From: an uncultured Burkholderiaceae bacterium
Lineage (GTDB): Bacteria; Pseudomonadota; Gammaproteobacteria; Burkholderiales; Burkholderiaceae_B
DNA length: 64,000 nucleotides
Reading direction: 5' to 3'
NCBI GenBank assembly: GCA_937888805.1
Contig: CALBEY010000070.1
Coordinates: forward strand, 1-64,000
Part shown: positions 46,342-55,872 of the stretch, piece by piece
Layout: every line of letters starts with the position of its first letter
Numbering within the stretch: position 1 is the first letter of the stretch
The notes under the pieces: model-generated
What the model saw: the letters and a program-made list of their open reading frames with translations, nothing else
Database searches by the model: none
What the model was told of the DNA's origin: nothing
Program-made: the position numbers and the translations under genes

Positions 46342-46362
46342 GTCTTATATCTTATATAAGAC
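46342..46362. promoter_or_regulatory. Palindromic operator between mdh and gntR
   Basis: This is the second copy of the 21-bp palindrome (arms GTCTTATAT and ATATAAGAC around CTT). It sits 136 bases upstream of mdh and 73 upstream of the preferred gntR start, in their divergent promoter. It is followed by ATAAGATC, which extends the dyad weakly. A position next to a GntR gene strongly suggests that it is the site for autoregulation and for control of mdh. Confidence 0.78.
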
Positions 46363-46435
46363 ATAAGATCATGGCATTTTTGATCTGGCTGTGGGACAAT
46401 TTGGCATTCGTTTCATTCACCTTAGGCATTTATTG

Positions 46436-47206
46436 ATGGGTCAACCTGGGACCGAGCCGTTGGATAGCGCTAGCCCGCGACGAGACTCGCCTGCGGCCTT
46501 TAGCCCGCTGTATCAACAAATACGACAACTGCTGCTGCAGTCGCTTGAGCGCGGCGAGTGGAAGCCCGGTGAGGCTATTCCAAGTGAGTTTGAGCTGGCC
46601 AGCCGCTATCACGTCAGTCAGGGCACGGTGCGAAAGGCCATCGATGAATTGGCATCCGAACACATCTTAATCCGTCGCCAAGGCAAAGGCACCTTTGTTG
46701 CCACGCACCATGAACCCATCGTGCGGTTCCGGTTCTTGCGCTTAAATCCCATTGAGGGCGAAGCAGTACCGGGGAAAAGTGAGATCCTTTGGTGCCGAAA
46801 GGTCAGGGCCGGCGTCGATTCAGCCAAGGCTCTGGAGCTCAGGGCTGGCGACGCACTCATTTATATCCGTCGGCTACTGTCCTTCGAAGGCAAACCAACG
46901 CTGATCGACGACATCTACCTGCCAGCGGCCTCGTTCAATGGGCTTTCAATGGCCGTTTTGCAAGAAAACCCAGGCCCCCTATACGGTTTGTTTGAATCTA
47001 AGTTTGGCGTGAGCATGGTTCGCGCCGACGAAAAGGTACGAGCAGTGCCGGCGCCTGAGGACGTGGCTAGCCTGCTGAACATCACGACAGACTATCCCTT
47101 GCTTAGGGTTGATAGGGTTTCTTATACTTACGGCGATCGTGCGGTAGAATTACGCAATGGTCACTATCTGACTGATGAGTATTTTTATCGTAACGCTCTG
47201 ATTTAA
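46436..47206 (+). CDS. GntR-family (HutC/UTRA type) transcriptional regulator
   Basis: This 256-residue regulator has a winged helix domain (PLYQQIRQLLLQSLERGEWKPGEAIPSEFELASRYHVSQGTVRKAIDEL) followed by a UTRA effector domain with LLRVDRVSYTYGDRAVELRNGHYLTDEYFYRN at its end. It sits between mdh and sdhC, a place conserved in many Burkholderiales. Its probable operator occurs just upstream and before acnB. The effector is unknown but a TCA intermediate is a sensible guess. The ATG at 46436 has a weak AGG site; a GTG at 46391 would add 15 residues. Confidence 0.88.
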   Translation: MGQPGTEPLDSASPRRDSPAAFSPLYQQIRQLLLQSLERGEWKPGEAIPSEFELASRYHVSQGTVRKAIDELASEHILIRRQGKGTFVATHHEPIVRFRFLRLNPIEGEAVPGKSEILWCRKVRAGVDSAKALELRAGDALIYIRRLLSFEGKPTLIDDIYLPAASFNGLSMAVLQENPGPLYGLFESKFGVSMVRADEKVRAVPAPEDVASLLNITTDYPLLRVDRVSYTYGDRAVELRNGHYLTDEYFYRNALI

Positions 47207-47319
47207 AACGTAAAATTTTCAATTTGAGCTGAGACCGCTAAATAGAGAAAATACACAGCAAGCATTATTGCAATAAACTCATTCCAACAAATCAATTTTG
47301 ACTACCTTTAGAGGCCTTT

Positions 47320-47733
47320 ATGTCTGATCGTGCTGCAAAGCGGCGCCCACAGTTTCGCAACATTAACGTGTGGCAACTGATTAATTACCGTCTGCCCTTG
47401 GCCGGCATATTGTCGATTCTGCACCGAATCAGCGGCGCACTACTTTTTTTGGCGTTACCAACAGTCGTACTCCCCTTGTTTGCCATGAGCTTTACATCAG
47501 AACAGGGTTTTACGGCCTTGGGTGCAGTGACTGGGATGATAATCACGAAATTGATTTTGTTGGTTTTGCTTTGGGGGTTTCTGCACCACTTCTGCGCTGG
47601 CATCCGTTATTTGGCACTTGATCTGCACCATGGATTGGAAAAGCATGCCGCAAAAAAGAGCGCTGGTATTGTTTTCGGGGTTAGCCTCGCTTTGACATTG
47701 GTCTTTGGTCTCAAACTTTTTGGAGTATTTTGA
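47320..47733 (+). CDS. sdhC: Succinate dehydrogenase cytochrome b556 subunit
   Basis: SdhC (137 residues) has three membrane helices. The quinone-site motif INYRLPLAGILSILHRISGALLFLALP and the heme-binding His in LHHFCAGIRYLALD are present. With SdhD it anchors the SdhAB head in the inner membrane and passes electrons to ubiquinone. An AGAGG precedes the start. It is the first gene of sdhCDAB. Confidence 0.94.
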   Translation: MSDRAAKRRPQFRNINVWQLINYRLPLAGILSILHRISGALLFLALPTVVLPLFAMSFTSEQGFTALGAVTGMIITKLILLVLLWGFLHHFCAGIRYLALDLHHGLEKHAAKKSAGIVFGVSLALTLVFGLKLFGVF

Positions 47734-47735
47734 TC

Positions 47736-48119
47736 ATGGGATCACCGGAAAGAATTGGCGCCAAGCGTCTTGTGGTCGGTGCGCATTACGGCATTGGTGA
47801 TTTCGTCATCCAGCGAGTAACAGCGGTTATTAATGCGATTTATGCGGTTGTCTTGTTTGTTGGTATCTTAATGATGCCGGGATTCACTTACGAGGCTTGG
47901 CGCAATCTATTTACTTTCAGCGTTGGTGGGTTTCCGCTGGGTCAATTGTTAGCCACTCTGGCTTTTTTCTCGCTGGGTTGGCACGCCTACATTGGGGTAC
48001 GAGACATTTGGATGGATTATGTCAAGCCCACCGGTATTCGGCTGGGATTACAGGTACTGACTGTTCTGTGGTTGGTGGGTTCGGTTATTTATTTTGTCGT
48101 CATTCTCTGGGGAGCTTAA
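47736..48119 (+). CDS. sdhD: Succinate dehydrogenase membrane anchor subunit
   Basis: SdhD (127 residues) has three helices and the conserved GWHAYIGVRDIWMDYVKPTGIRL, whose His is the second heme b ligand and whose Asp-Tyr belong to the quinone site. The ATG at 47736 lies two bases after the sdhC stop; an in-frame TTG overlapping that stop is less likely. It leads directly into sdhA. Confidence 0.93.
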   Translation: MGSPERIGAKRLVVGAHYGIGDFVIQRVTAVINAIYAVVLFVGILMMPGFTYEAWRNLFTFSVGGFPLGQLLATLAFFSLGWHAYIGVRDIWMDYVKPTGIRLGLQVLTVLWLVGSVIYFVVILWGA

Positions 48120-48122
48120 ACC

Positions 48123-49901
48123 GTGGTTGTTGATATGAAATCATTACCTCGCCGCCAGTTTGATGTGGTGGTCGTGGGTGCCGGCGGATCCGGCATGCGT
48201 TGCTCCTTGCAACTGGCTAACGCCGGTTTGTCAGTTGCCGTTCTTTCCAAAGTGTTTCCTACACGCTCGCACACCGTAGCAGCACAAGGCGGTATTGGTG
48301 CGTCGCTCGGCAACATGAGTGAAGATCATTGGTACTGGCATATGTACGATACGGTCAAAGGTTCGGACTGGCTGGGGGATCAAGACGCGATTGAGTTCAT
48401 GTGTCGTGAGGCGCCCAACGCCGTTTATGAGCTTGAGCATTTTGGCATGCCTTTTGACCGCAACCCTGACGGCACCATTTACCAGCGCCCTTTTGGCGGA
48501 CACTCCGCGAACTTTGGTGAAAAGCCTGTGCAACGCGCCTGTGCGGCCGCAGACCGTACCGGTCACGCGTTACTTCATACGCTTTACCAGCGAAACGTCG
48601 CCGCACGCACGCAATTTTTCGTTGAGTGGATGGCACTTGACCTCATTCGTAACGATGACGGCGACGTGCTTGGTGTTACCGCGCTGGAAATGGAAACGGG
48701 TGACATTTACATCCTCGAAGCCAAGACGACAGTAATCGCGACTGGCGGTGCCGGGCGTATTTGGGCCGCATCGACCAATGCTTTTATCAATACCGGCGAC
48801 GGCATGGGCATGGCCGCACGTGCCGGCGTCGCGCTACAGGACATGGAGTTTTGGCAGTTTCACCCCACCGGCGTAGCCGGTGCCGGCGTGTTGGTGACCG
48901 AGGGTGTTCGTGGTGAGGGCGGTATTTTGCTAAACAAAGACGGCGAGCGTTTTATGGAGCGTTATGCGCCAACCATGAAAGACTTGGCGCCCCGTGACTT
49001 TGTGTCACGTTGCATGGACCAAGAAATCAAGGAAGGCCGTGGTTGCGGTCCAAATGGTGACTACATTGAGCTTAAGCTTGATCACCTTGGCGCTGATACG
49101 ATCAATAAGCGTTTGCCATCGATTCGCGAAATTGCAATCAAATTTGCTAACGTTGATCCCATACGTGATCCGATACCCGTGATTCCAACCATTCACTACC
49201 AGATGGGCGGTATTCCTGCGAACTACCACGGCCAAGTTGTCAGTTGGGAAAATGGCGAGTCCAAGGTTGTCAATGGCTTGTACGCCATCGGTGAAGTGGC
49301 TGCGGTATCGGTGCACGGTGCCAACCGTTTGGGCACGAACTCCTTGCTCGATTTGATTGTGTTTGGTCGTGCAGCGGGCAATCACATTGTGGCTTCGCAT
49401 CCTGAGAACCAGCACGCTCATCAAGACTTGCCCGTTGAGTCCGTTCAGCAGTCGTTGGATCGCTTCAATAAGCTTGAGTCGCGCACCACGGGTGAGCGTA
49501 CTCAAGAAGTCGGTCAAGCCATCCGTGACACCATGCAAAAACATTGTGGTGTTTTCCGCACGCTAGCGATGTTGCAAGAAGGCTGTGACATGATTGACGA
49601 ACTAGCCAATCGGGTTGCCAACGTTGCCTACAAAGACAAGTCACAGGTTTTCAACACGGCTCGCATCGAGGCGCTTGAGTTGGAAAACATGATCGATGTG
49701 GCACGCGCAACCATCCACTCAGCGGCCGCCAGACATGAAAGCCGTGGCGCACACGCGCTAGACGATTTTCCTGAGCGCAACGATGAGACTTGGATGAAGC
49801 ACACGCTTTGGAACACAAATGGCAATACGTTGGATTACAAGCCAGTGCAGTTGACGCCATTGACAGTTGAGAGCTTCCCACCCAAAACGCGTACGTTCTG
49901 A
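48123..49901 (+). CDS. sdhA: Succinate dehydrogenase flavoprotein subunit
   Basis: SdhA (592 residues) holds covalent FAD and oxidises succinate to fumarate. It shows the FAD fold VVVGAGGSGMRCSLQLA, the flavin-linking His in TRSHTVAAQGGIGASLG, and the active-site segment HGANRLGTNSLLDLIVFGRAAG. The GTG at 48123 follows GGAG by eight bases; an ATG at 48135 is a possible alternative. It sits three bases after sdhD. Confidence 0.96.
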   Translation: MVVDMKSLPRRQFDVVVVGAGGSGMRCSLQLANAGLSVAVLSKVFPTRSHTVAAQGGIGASLGNMSEDHWYWHMYDTVKGSDWLGDQDAIEFMCREAPNAVYELEHFGMPFDRNPDGTIYQRPFGGHSANFGEKPVQRACAAADRTGHALLHTLYQRNVAARTQFFVEWMALDLIRNDDGDVLGVTALEMETGDIYILEAKTTVIATGGAGRIWAASTNAFINTGDGMGMAARAGVALQDMEFWQFHPTGVAGAGVLVTEGVRGEGGILLNKDGERFMERYAPTMKDLAPRDFVSRCMDQEIKEGRGCGPNGDYIELKLDHLGADTINKRLPSIREIAIKFANVDPIRDPIPVIPTIHYQMGGIPANYHGQVVSWENGESKVVNGLYAIGEVAAVSVHGANRLGTNSLLDLIVFGRAAGNHIVASHPENQHAHQDLPVESVQQSLDRFNKLESRTTGERTQEVGQAIRDTMQKHCGVFRTLAMLQEGCDMIDELANRVANVAYKDKSQVFNTARIEALELENMIDVARATIHSAAARHESRGAHALDDFPERNDETWMKHTLWNTNGNTLDYKPVQLTPLTVESFPPKTRTF

Positions 49902-49917
49902 TTAGAATCGGGGATAA

Positions 49918-50637
49918 ATGATGAGCACCAAAAGAGTAATCAAGTTCGAAATCTATCGCTACGATCCTGACAAAGACGATCGTCCTTATATGCAGAAGCT
50001 CGAAGTCGAGCTCGAGCCAACGGACAAGATGTTGCTTGACGCACTGCTGCGCATTAAGCTGGACGTTGATGACAGTCTGGCGCTCAGACGTTCTTGCCGT
50101 GAGGGCGTTTGTGGCTCAGACGCGATGAACATCAATGGTAAGAACGGCTTGGCTTGCACCACCAACTTAAACGAGCTTAAGCAGCCCATTGTTTTGCGTC
50201 CCTTACCAGGTTTGCCGGTTATCCGTGATTTGATCGTGGACATGACGCATTTCTTCAATCAGTATCATTCAATCAAGCCTTATTTGATCAATGACACGCC
50301 ACCACCTGAAAAAGAGCGCTTGCAATCGCCAGAAGCTCGCGAAGAGCTCAATGGCCTTTACGAATGCATTCTCTGTGCCTGCTGCTCGACCTCATGCCCA
50401 TCTTTTTGGTGGAACCCAGACAAATTTGTGGGCCCAGCGGGCTTGTTACAGGCTTATCGGTTTATTGCCGATAGCCGTGATCAAGCCACGGCAGAGCGTC
50501 TCGATAACCTAGAAGATCCCTACCGTTTGTTCCGTTGCCACACCATTATGAATTGCGTGGATGTGTGTCCAAAAGGATTGAATCCAACAAAAGCGATTGG
50601 CAAGATCAAAGAAATGCTGGTCCGCCGTACGGTATAG
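49918..50637 (+). CDS. sdhB: Succinate dehydrogenase iron-sulfur subunit
   Basis: SdhB (239 residues) carries the three iron-sulfur clusters that link SdhA to the quinone. The [2Fe-2S] cysteines are in [12 protein letters not shown] and GLAC, and the [4Fe-4S] and [3Fe-4S] clusters are in [12 protein letters not shown] and [17 protein letters not shown]. The spacing is standard. An ATG-ATG pair starts the gene 16 bases after sdhA, and its stop touches the start region of sdhE. Confidence 0.96.
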   Translation: MMSTKRVIKFEIYRYDPDKDDRPYMQKLEVELEPTDKMLLDALLRIKLDVDDSLALRRSCREGVCGSDAMNINGKNGLACTTNLNELKQPIVLRPLPGLPVIRDLIVDMTHFFNQYHSIKPYLINDTPPPEKERLQSPEAREELNGLYECILCACCSTSCPSFWWNPDKFVGPAGLLQAYRFIADSRDQATAERLDNLEDPYRLFRCHTIMNCVDVCPKGLNPTKAIGKIKEMLVRRTV

Positions 50638-50654
50638 TGAGTCAAAAAACGGGT

Positions 50655-50915
50655 ATGGGTGATTTAACAAAACTTGAGAGAACGCGACTTCGGTGGCGCT
50701 CTCGGCGTGGTCTCTTGGAAAACGACCTGATTATTACCCGTTTTTTGGACGCCCACGAAGAAGAGTTAACCGATCGTGACATTGATGGGCTAGTTAAAAT
50801 CATGGCGCTAGGTGATAACGATTTATTGCAAATGTTGCTGTCTCGCTCTGAGCCTGAAGGCGAGCTAGATAGTCCTGAGGTTCACGATGTGCTCAGACGT
50901 CTTCGCGCAGCGTGA
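50655..50915 (+). CDS. sdhE: FAD assembly factor SdhE
   Basis: SdhE (86 residues) helps attach FAD to SdhA. The signature RRGLLENDLIITRF, an RGxxE motif, sits near residue 17 and is followed by an acidic helical protein with DGLVKIMALGDNDLLQMLLSR. The gene lies directly after sdhB, as in many betaproteobacteria. The ATG at 50655 is preferred; a GTG at 50637 overlapping the sdhB stop would add six residues. Ribosome sites for both are weak, so coupling to sdhB translation is likely. Confidence 0.9.
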   Translation: MGDLTKLERTRLRWRSRRGLLENDLIITRFLDAHEEELTDRDIDGLVKIMALGDNDLLQMLLSRSEPEGELDSPEVHDVLRRLRAA

Positions 50916-50942
50916 CCCTCGTATCAAACGAGGAAATATCTG

Positions 50943-52244
50943 ATGAAACTGTCTGATACCAAAGCCACGCTGTCGTTTTCCAACGGCAAACCATCCATGG
51001 ATCTTCCCGTCTATTCTGGTAGCGTTGGGCCTGATGTCATCGACATCCGCAAGTTGTACGGTCAGACAGGGCTGTTTACTTACGATCCTGGCTTCATGTC
51101 GACAGCGGCATGCCAATCATCGATCACCTACATTGACGGCGATAAAGGTGAATTGCTTTATCGCGGTTACCCCATTGAACAGTTAGCCGTTAACTGTGAT
51201 TTCATGGACATTTGCTACCTCATTCTGAATGGGGATTTGCCGGATGGCGAACAGAAAAAAGATTTCGATAACCAGGTGACCCGTCACACGATGGTCAACG
51301 AGCAGATGCACTTTTTTCTGCGCGGATTCCGTCGTGATGCGCACCCGATGGCCGTTTTGACGGGTTTGGTGGGTGGTTTGTCGGCTTTTTATCACGACTC
51401 AACCGACATTACGAATCCAATGCATCGGCATATTTCAGCCATTCGCTTAATCGCCAAGATGCCGACACTTGTGGCCATGGCCTACAAATATTCGATTGGA
51501 CAGCCATACGTCTATCCGCAAAACAATTTGAGCTACACCGGTAACTTCTTGCGCATGATGTTTGCCAACCCTTGCGAGGAGTACGTTGTTAATCCGGTGG
51601 TTGAAAAAGCATTGGACCGTATTTTTATTCTGCATGCCGATCATGAGCAAAACGCGTCGACATCAACCGTTCGGTTGTGTGGCTCTTCGGGAACCAACCC
51701 ATTTGCGGCCATTGCCGCAGGTGTGGCTTGCCTTTGGGGTCCTGCGCATGGTGGCGCCAATGAAGCGTGCTTGAATATGTTGGAAGAAATTCAGGCCAAC
51801 GGTGGCATGGCGAAAGTTGGCGAGTTCATGGAGCAAGTCAAGGACAAAAACTCAGGCGTTCGTTTGATGGGTTTTGGTCACCGAGTCTACAAAAACTATG
51901 ACCCTCGAGCCAAACTGATGCAGCAAACTTGCAAAGAAGTGTTGGCCTCACTTGGCTTAGAAAGCGATCCGTTGTTCAAGTTGGCCATGGAGCTCGAGCG
52001 AATCGCGCTTGAGGATCCGTACTTCGTTGAACGCAAGTTGTATCCAAATGTGGATTTTTATTCGGGTATTGTTCAGCGCGCGATTGGTATTCCAACAGCA
52101 TTGTTCACCGCGATTTTTTCCTTGGCTCGCACCGTTGGGTGGATTGCGCAGTGGAATGAAATGTTGTCCGATCCAGAGTACAAGATTGGTCGCCCACGCC
52201 AGATCTATAGCGGTGAATCATCGCGTCAGTATAAAAAGAAGTAG
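50943..52244 (+). CDS. gltA: Citrate synthase (type II)
   Basis: GltA (433 residues) makes citrate from acetyl-CoA and oxaloacetate. The catalytic residues are in [28 protein letters not shown] and PNVDFYSG. The N-terminal beta domain and the length are those of hexameric, NADH-regulated enzymes. It lies 27 bases after sdhE and is followed by a clear terminator, so it probably closes the sdhCDAB-sdhE-gltA operon. Confidence 0.96.
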   Translation: MKLSDTKATLSFSNGKPSMDLPVYSGSVGPDVIDIRKLYGQTGLFTYDPGFMSTAACQSSITYIDGDKGELLYRGYPIEQLAVNCDFMDICYLILNGDLPDGEQKKDFDNQVTRHTMVNEQMHFFLRGFRRDAHPMAVLTGLVGGLSAFYHDSTDITNPMHRHISAIRLIAKMPTLVAMAYKYSIGQPYVYPQNNLSYTGNFLRMMFANPCEEYVVNPVVEKALDRIFILHADHEQNASTSTVRLCGSSGTNPFAAIAAGVACLWGPAHGGANEACLNMLEEIQANGGMAKVGEFMEQVKDKNSGVRLMGFGHRVYKNYDPRAKLMQQTCKEVLASLGLESDPLFKLAMELERIALEDPYFVERKLYPNVDFYSGIVQRAIGIPTALFTAIFSLARTVGWIAQWNEMLSDPEYKIGRPRQIYSGESSRQYKKK

Positions 52245-52317
52245 GTCGCAATCAGAGAGACTCGCTAGATCGAAGTATTTCTAGCGCACACCTCGACGCA
52301 TCACTGGAAGCTATTCA

Positions 52318-52355
52318 AACAACCAAGCCACCCTCGAGGTGGTTTGGTTGTTTTT
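52318..52355 (+). terminator. Terminator of gltA
   Basis: A 15-bp stem (52318-52332 with 52338-52352, one G-U pair, loop CTCGA) is followed by TTT at 52353. The core is GCCACC/GGTGGT with CCAA/TTGG outside it. It lies 73 bases past the gltA stop. Another transcription start is therefore expected before sucA. Confidence 0.9.
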
Positions 52356-52871
52356 CTTTCTTTCTGCAATTACCGTCATCATTTGCTGTTCATTTGACCG
52401 ACCAATTGGGGCGTGGGACACGTTGATGTTGTCTAAACCCAACACCGCTCGAGTGCCTGATGCCTTGCCTTGAGAACGATGTGGTGAGCAGTCGATGCTC
52501 GATTTCGCAACATAACAGTCAAAGCGCTTGGCGCATGAGATTGTGCGCTGTAGAACAAAATAAATCATTGGCCTTGTGTCCTTCAAACCGCTCCGTAATG
52601 GGGTTTTGCCCTGCACGCAAGGTAGGCGAGAAAAAGCTCAATCATCTGTTTGTTCTTAGCGACATTCTTTGGTGACGTCATTTTGAATGGATAAACCAGG
52701 GCAATTTAGAGCAAACAAGCCCGAAAAAGTGAGGGCCTGCGGGGGGGTGTTTTTCAGCGGCGCAGCATCGAATAAACGACTTATTCGCAAATATATTCTT
52801 CTTAGCTGACTGTCAGGTGCAACGATGCGCTACAATTTTTTATGGCTATTTAGGCTATTCCAGTGCCTTCT
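52356..52871. other. Long gap before the sucA leader
   Basis: About 500 bases between the gltA terminator and the sucA leader RNA show no credible gene. Reading frames on both strands here (such as 52311-52616 minus and 52460-52675 plus) have no family features. The last part has a G run (near 52741-52747) and an AT-rich stretch with TATTC and CTACAATTTTTTATG near 52790-52845, which likely contains the sucA promoter. Confidence 0.45.
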
Positions 52872-52960
52872 GCCCCGCTATCCGCAAACCGGTTAGGCCG
52901 TGTAAGCGGAAGGTTCCCTGCATCATATCGGGTGAAACACCCGTCTAGGTGAAGCAATCA
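52872..52960 (+). ncRNA. sucA RNA motif (cis-regulatory leader)
   Basis: The last 90 bases before sucA form a structured leader matching the sucA RNA motif described in Burkholderiales. TCCGC (52881-52885) pairs with GCGGA (52906-52910). CGGGTG (52929-52934) pairs with CACCCG (52938-52943) across AAA. The ribosome site AGGTGAAG starts at 52947. Its GGTG (52948-52951) can pair with CACC (52938-52941), the same bases used in the upstream stem, so the two states exclude each other and could switch translation. The ligand, if any, is not known. Confidence 0.75.
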
Positions 52961-55828
52961 ATGTCCTCGCATAACGAAGCGTTAGAAAACTCGTATCTTT
53001 TTGGTGGCAATGCCCCTTACGTAGAAGAGCTCTACGAATCTTATTTAAACAATCCCGGGTCAGTGCCTGACAATTGGCGCAGTTATTTTGATCAGTTGCA
53101 GCATCAGCCTGCCACAGACGGTCAAGAACTGACTCGTGATCAGCCACACGCACCTATCGTTGATGCATTTGTTCAGCGTGCCAAGCAAGGCAGTTTTGCT
53201 CAAGCAACGCAACAACTCGATTTGACGGTTGCTTCCAAACAGCTGCACGTTCAATCTTTAATTGCCGCTTATCGGTCCTTGGGCTCACGCTGGGCTGAAC
53301 TAGACCCACTTAAACAGCACGACCGTGATGAGATTCCTGAGCTTGATCCCGCATTTTATGGGCTCAGCGAAGTCGATATGGATCAAGAGTTTTCTGCAAC
53401 CAATACGTACTTTACGTCTGACAGCACCATGACGCTGCGTCAGATTATCAAAGCGCTTCGCGACACCTATTGCCGCTCGATTGGCGTGGAGTTCATGCAC
53501 TGCTCTGACCCGGTCGTCAAACGTTGGATTCAGCAACGCCTTGAATCTATTCGTAGCGCCCCGTCATACACAAACGAAGAAAAGTGCAACATTTTGCAGC
53601 AGTTAACAGAGTCTGAAGGTTTGGAGCGTTTTCTGCATACCAAATACGTTGGTCAAAAGCGATTCTCACTTGAAGGTGGTGAAAGTTTCATTGCCTCGAT
53701 GGACGAGCTGGTGAACCATGCTGGTGTTAGTGGCATTCAAGAAATCGTGGTGGGTATGGCTCACCGCGGACGCTTGAACGTTTTGGTCAATATCATGGGC
53801 AAAATGCCAGGTGAGTTGTTTGCTGAATTTGAGGGCAAGCACGCCGAAGGTTTGACTGACGGTGATGTGAAATATCACAATGGTTTTTCAAGTGATCTCT
53901 CGACCCGCGGTGGTCCGGTTCACTTGTCCTTGGCTTTTAATCCGTCGCACCTTGAAATTGTTAATCCTGTGGTTGAGGGCAGCGTCCGTGCGCGCCAAGA
54001 ACGTCGCGGCGACGAGCATGGTAAACAAGTGTTACCTATTTTGGTGCATGGCGATGCCGCCTTTGCGGGTCAAGGTGTGGTGATGGAAACGTTGAACTTG
54101 GCCATGACCCGAGGCTATGGCACAGGCGGCACATTACATGTGGTCATTAACAACCAAATTGGCTTTACCACCTCAGACCCTCGTGACACTCGCTCGACGA
54201 TTTACTGCACCGATGTGGCCAAGATGATTGAGGCACCGGTTTTTCACGTCAATGGCGATGATCCGGAAGCGGTGGTGTTTGCCTCACGTTTGGCCTTGGA
54301 TTTCCGGATGCAGTTCGGCCGCGATGTTGTTATCGATATCGTCTGCTTCCGTAAGTTGGGTCACAATGAACAAGACACCCCTTCATTGACTCAGCCGCTG
54401 ATGTACAAGCGCATTGGTCAGCACCCGGGCACGCGAAAACTCTACGCGGATAAACTTATTGCCCAAGGTGTTCTACCCGAAGGCGGTGGTGATGCCTTGG
54501 TTCATTCCTATCGCCAACTGATGGAAGACGGGGGCCGCACCATTGAACCCGTTCTGACCGATTACAAGAGCAAGTACTCAATCGACTGGTCTGGTTACAT
54601 TGGTGCGAAGTGGACTGATCAGGCCGATACCGCTGTGCCCCTAGCGGAGCTTAAGCGCATTGGTGAACGAATCACTTCGGTGCCAGATGGCTTTACACCG
54701 CACTCTTTGGTCAATAAGTTGCTCAAAGACCGTCGTGCCATGGCGCTAGGCGAGCTCAACCTCGACTGGGGCATGGGTGAACACTTGGCATTTGCCACTT
54801 TGGTGGCCTCTGGGTACGCCGTGCGCATCACGGGGCAAGACTCGGGCCGCGGCACATTTACCCACCGGCACGCTGTGTTGCATGATCAAAACCGTGAGCG
54901 CTGGAACGATGGCGTTTACTTGCCACTTCAAAACGTGATCGAGGGGCAGGCCCCTTTCACGGTTATTGACTCGGTGCTATCTGAAGAGGCGGTGTTGGGA
55001 TTTGAGTACGGTTACTCGTGCGCTGACCCGAACACACTAACCATTTGGGAGGCGCAATTTGGCGACTTCGTCAATGGTGCCCAAGTGGTGATTGATCAGT
55101 TTATTTCTTCGGGCGAAGCCAAGTGGGGTCGCCAGTCAGGTCTAACCATGATGTTGCCACATGGCTATGAGGGTCAGGGACCTGAGCACTCTTCGGCCCG
55201 CATCGAACGGTTCTTGCAACTTTGTGCGGACAACAACATCCAGGTGGTGCAGCCGACCACGGCAGCTCAAATTTTCCATCTGTTGCGACGTCAAATGATC
55301 CGCAAGTTCCGTAAACCATTGGTCATCATGACACCCAAGTCATTGTTGCGTAACAAGGATGCGGGTTCACCATTAAAAGACTTGGCAACAGACCGCTTTC
55401 GTTCCGTTATAGGTGAAGTCGATAAGGATATTAATCCTGCTAACGTTAAGCGGGTGTTGGCCTGTTCTGGCAAGGTTTATTACGATTTGGTCAATGCTCG
55501 TGCTGAAAGAAAAGCCAATAACGTTGCCATTATTCGAGTGGAGCAAATCTACCCATTCGCACACAAAACATTTGAGACCGAACTGCGTAAATATCCAAAA
55601 GCCACTGAGGTGGTCTGGGTGCAAGACGAGCCACAAAATCAAGGCGCTTGGTTTTATGTCGAGCATCATCTCTTTGGCAATATGTCGCCTGGTCAAAAGC
55701 TCGCCTATTCTGGCCGCCCTGCATCAGCGTCACCGGCTGTTGGATACCTCGCCAAGCACCAAGAGCAACAAAAAGCGTTGATTGATCAGGCCTTCAATCG
55801 CTTTAAGTCCTTTGTGCTGACAAAGTAA
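52961..55828 (+). CDS. sucA: 2-oxoglutarate dehydrogenase E1 component
   Basis: SucA/OdhA (955 residues) is the thiamine-diphosphate decarboxylase of the 2-oxoglutarate dehydrogenase complex. It shows the [24 protein letters not shown] start used to bind E2, [30 protein letters not shown] and the C-terminal [12 protein letters not shown]. The ATG at 52961 follows AGGTGAAG; a GTG at 52949 lies within that site and is unlikely. It begins sucA-sucB-lpdA. Confidence 0.96.
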   Translation: MSSHNEALENSYLFGGNAPYVEELYESYLNNPGSVPDNWRSYFDQLQHQPATDGQELTRDQPHAPIVDAFVQRAKQGSFAQATQQLDLTVASKQLHVQSLIAAYRSLGSRWAELDPLKQHDRDEIPELDPAFYGLSEVDMDQEFSATNTYFTSDSTMTLRQIIKALRDTYCRSIGVEFMHCSDPVVKRWIQQRLESIRSAPSYTNEEKCNILQQLTESEGLERFLHTKYVGQKRFSLEGGESFIASMDELVNHAGVSGIQEIVVGMAHRGRLNVLVNIMGKMPGELFAEFEGKHAEGLTDGDVKYHNGFSSDLSTRGGPVHLSLAFNPSHLEIVNPVVEGSVRARQERRGDEHGKQVLPILVHGDAAFAGQGVVMETLNLAMTRGYGTGGTLHVVINNQIGFTTSDPRDTRSTIYCTDVAKMIEAPVFHVNGDDPEAVVFASRLALDFRMQFGRDVVIDIVCFRKLGHNEQDTPSLTQPLMYKRIGQHPGTRKLYADKLIAQGVLPEGGGDALVHSYRQLMEDGGRTIEPVLTDYKSKYSIDWSGYIGAKWTDQADTAVPLAELKRIGERITSVPDGFTPHSLVNKLLKDRRAMALGELNLDWGMGEHLAFATLVASGYAVRITGQDSGRGTFTHRHAVLHDQNRERWNDGVYLPLQNVIEGQAPFTVIDSVLSEEAVLGFEYGYSCADPNTLTIWEAQFGDFVNGAQVVIDQFISSGEAKWGRQSGLTMMLPHGYEGQGPEHSSARIERFLQLCADNNIQVVQPTTAAQIFHLLRRQMIRKFRKPLVIMTPKSLLRNKDAGSPLKDLATDRFRSVIGEVDKDINPANVKRVLACSGKVYYDLVNARAERKANNVAIIRVEQIYPFAHKTFETELRKYPKATEVVWVQDEPQNQGAWFYVEHHLFGNMSPGQKLAYSGRPASASPAVGYLAKHQEQQKALIDQAFNRFKSFVLTK

Positions 55829-55872
55829 ACACGTCTCGCTTTACGACGAATTTTATTTACGGAAAATTTGAT

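Noticed and set aside
49005-49544. Minus-strand frame of 179 codons
   Set aside because: Antisense to sdhA; no start site or domain.
52311-52616. Minus-strand frame of 101 codons in the gap before sucA
   Set aside because: Its end lies in the gltA terminator, and the sequence has no family features or clear ribosome site.
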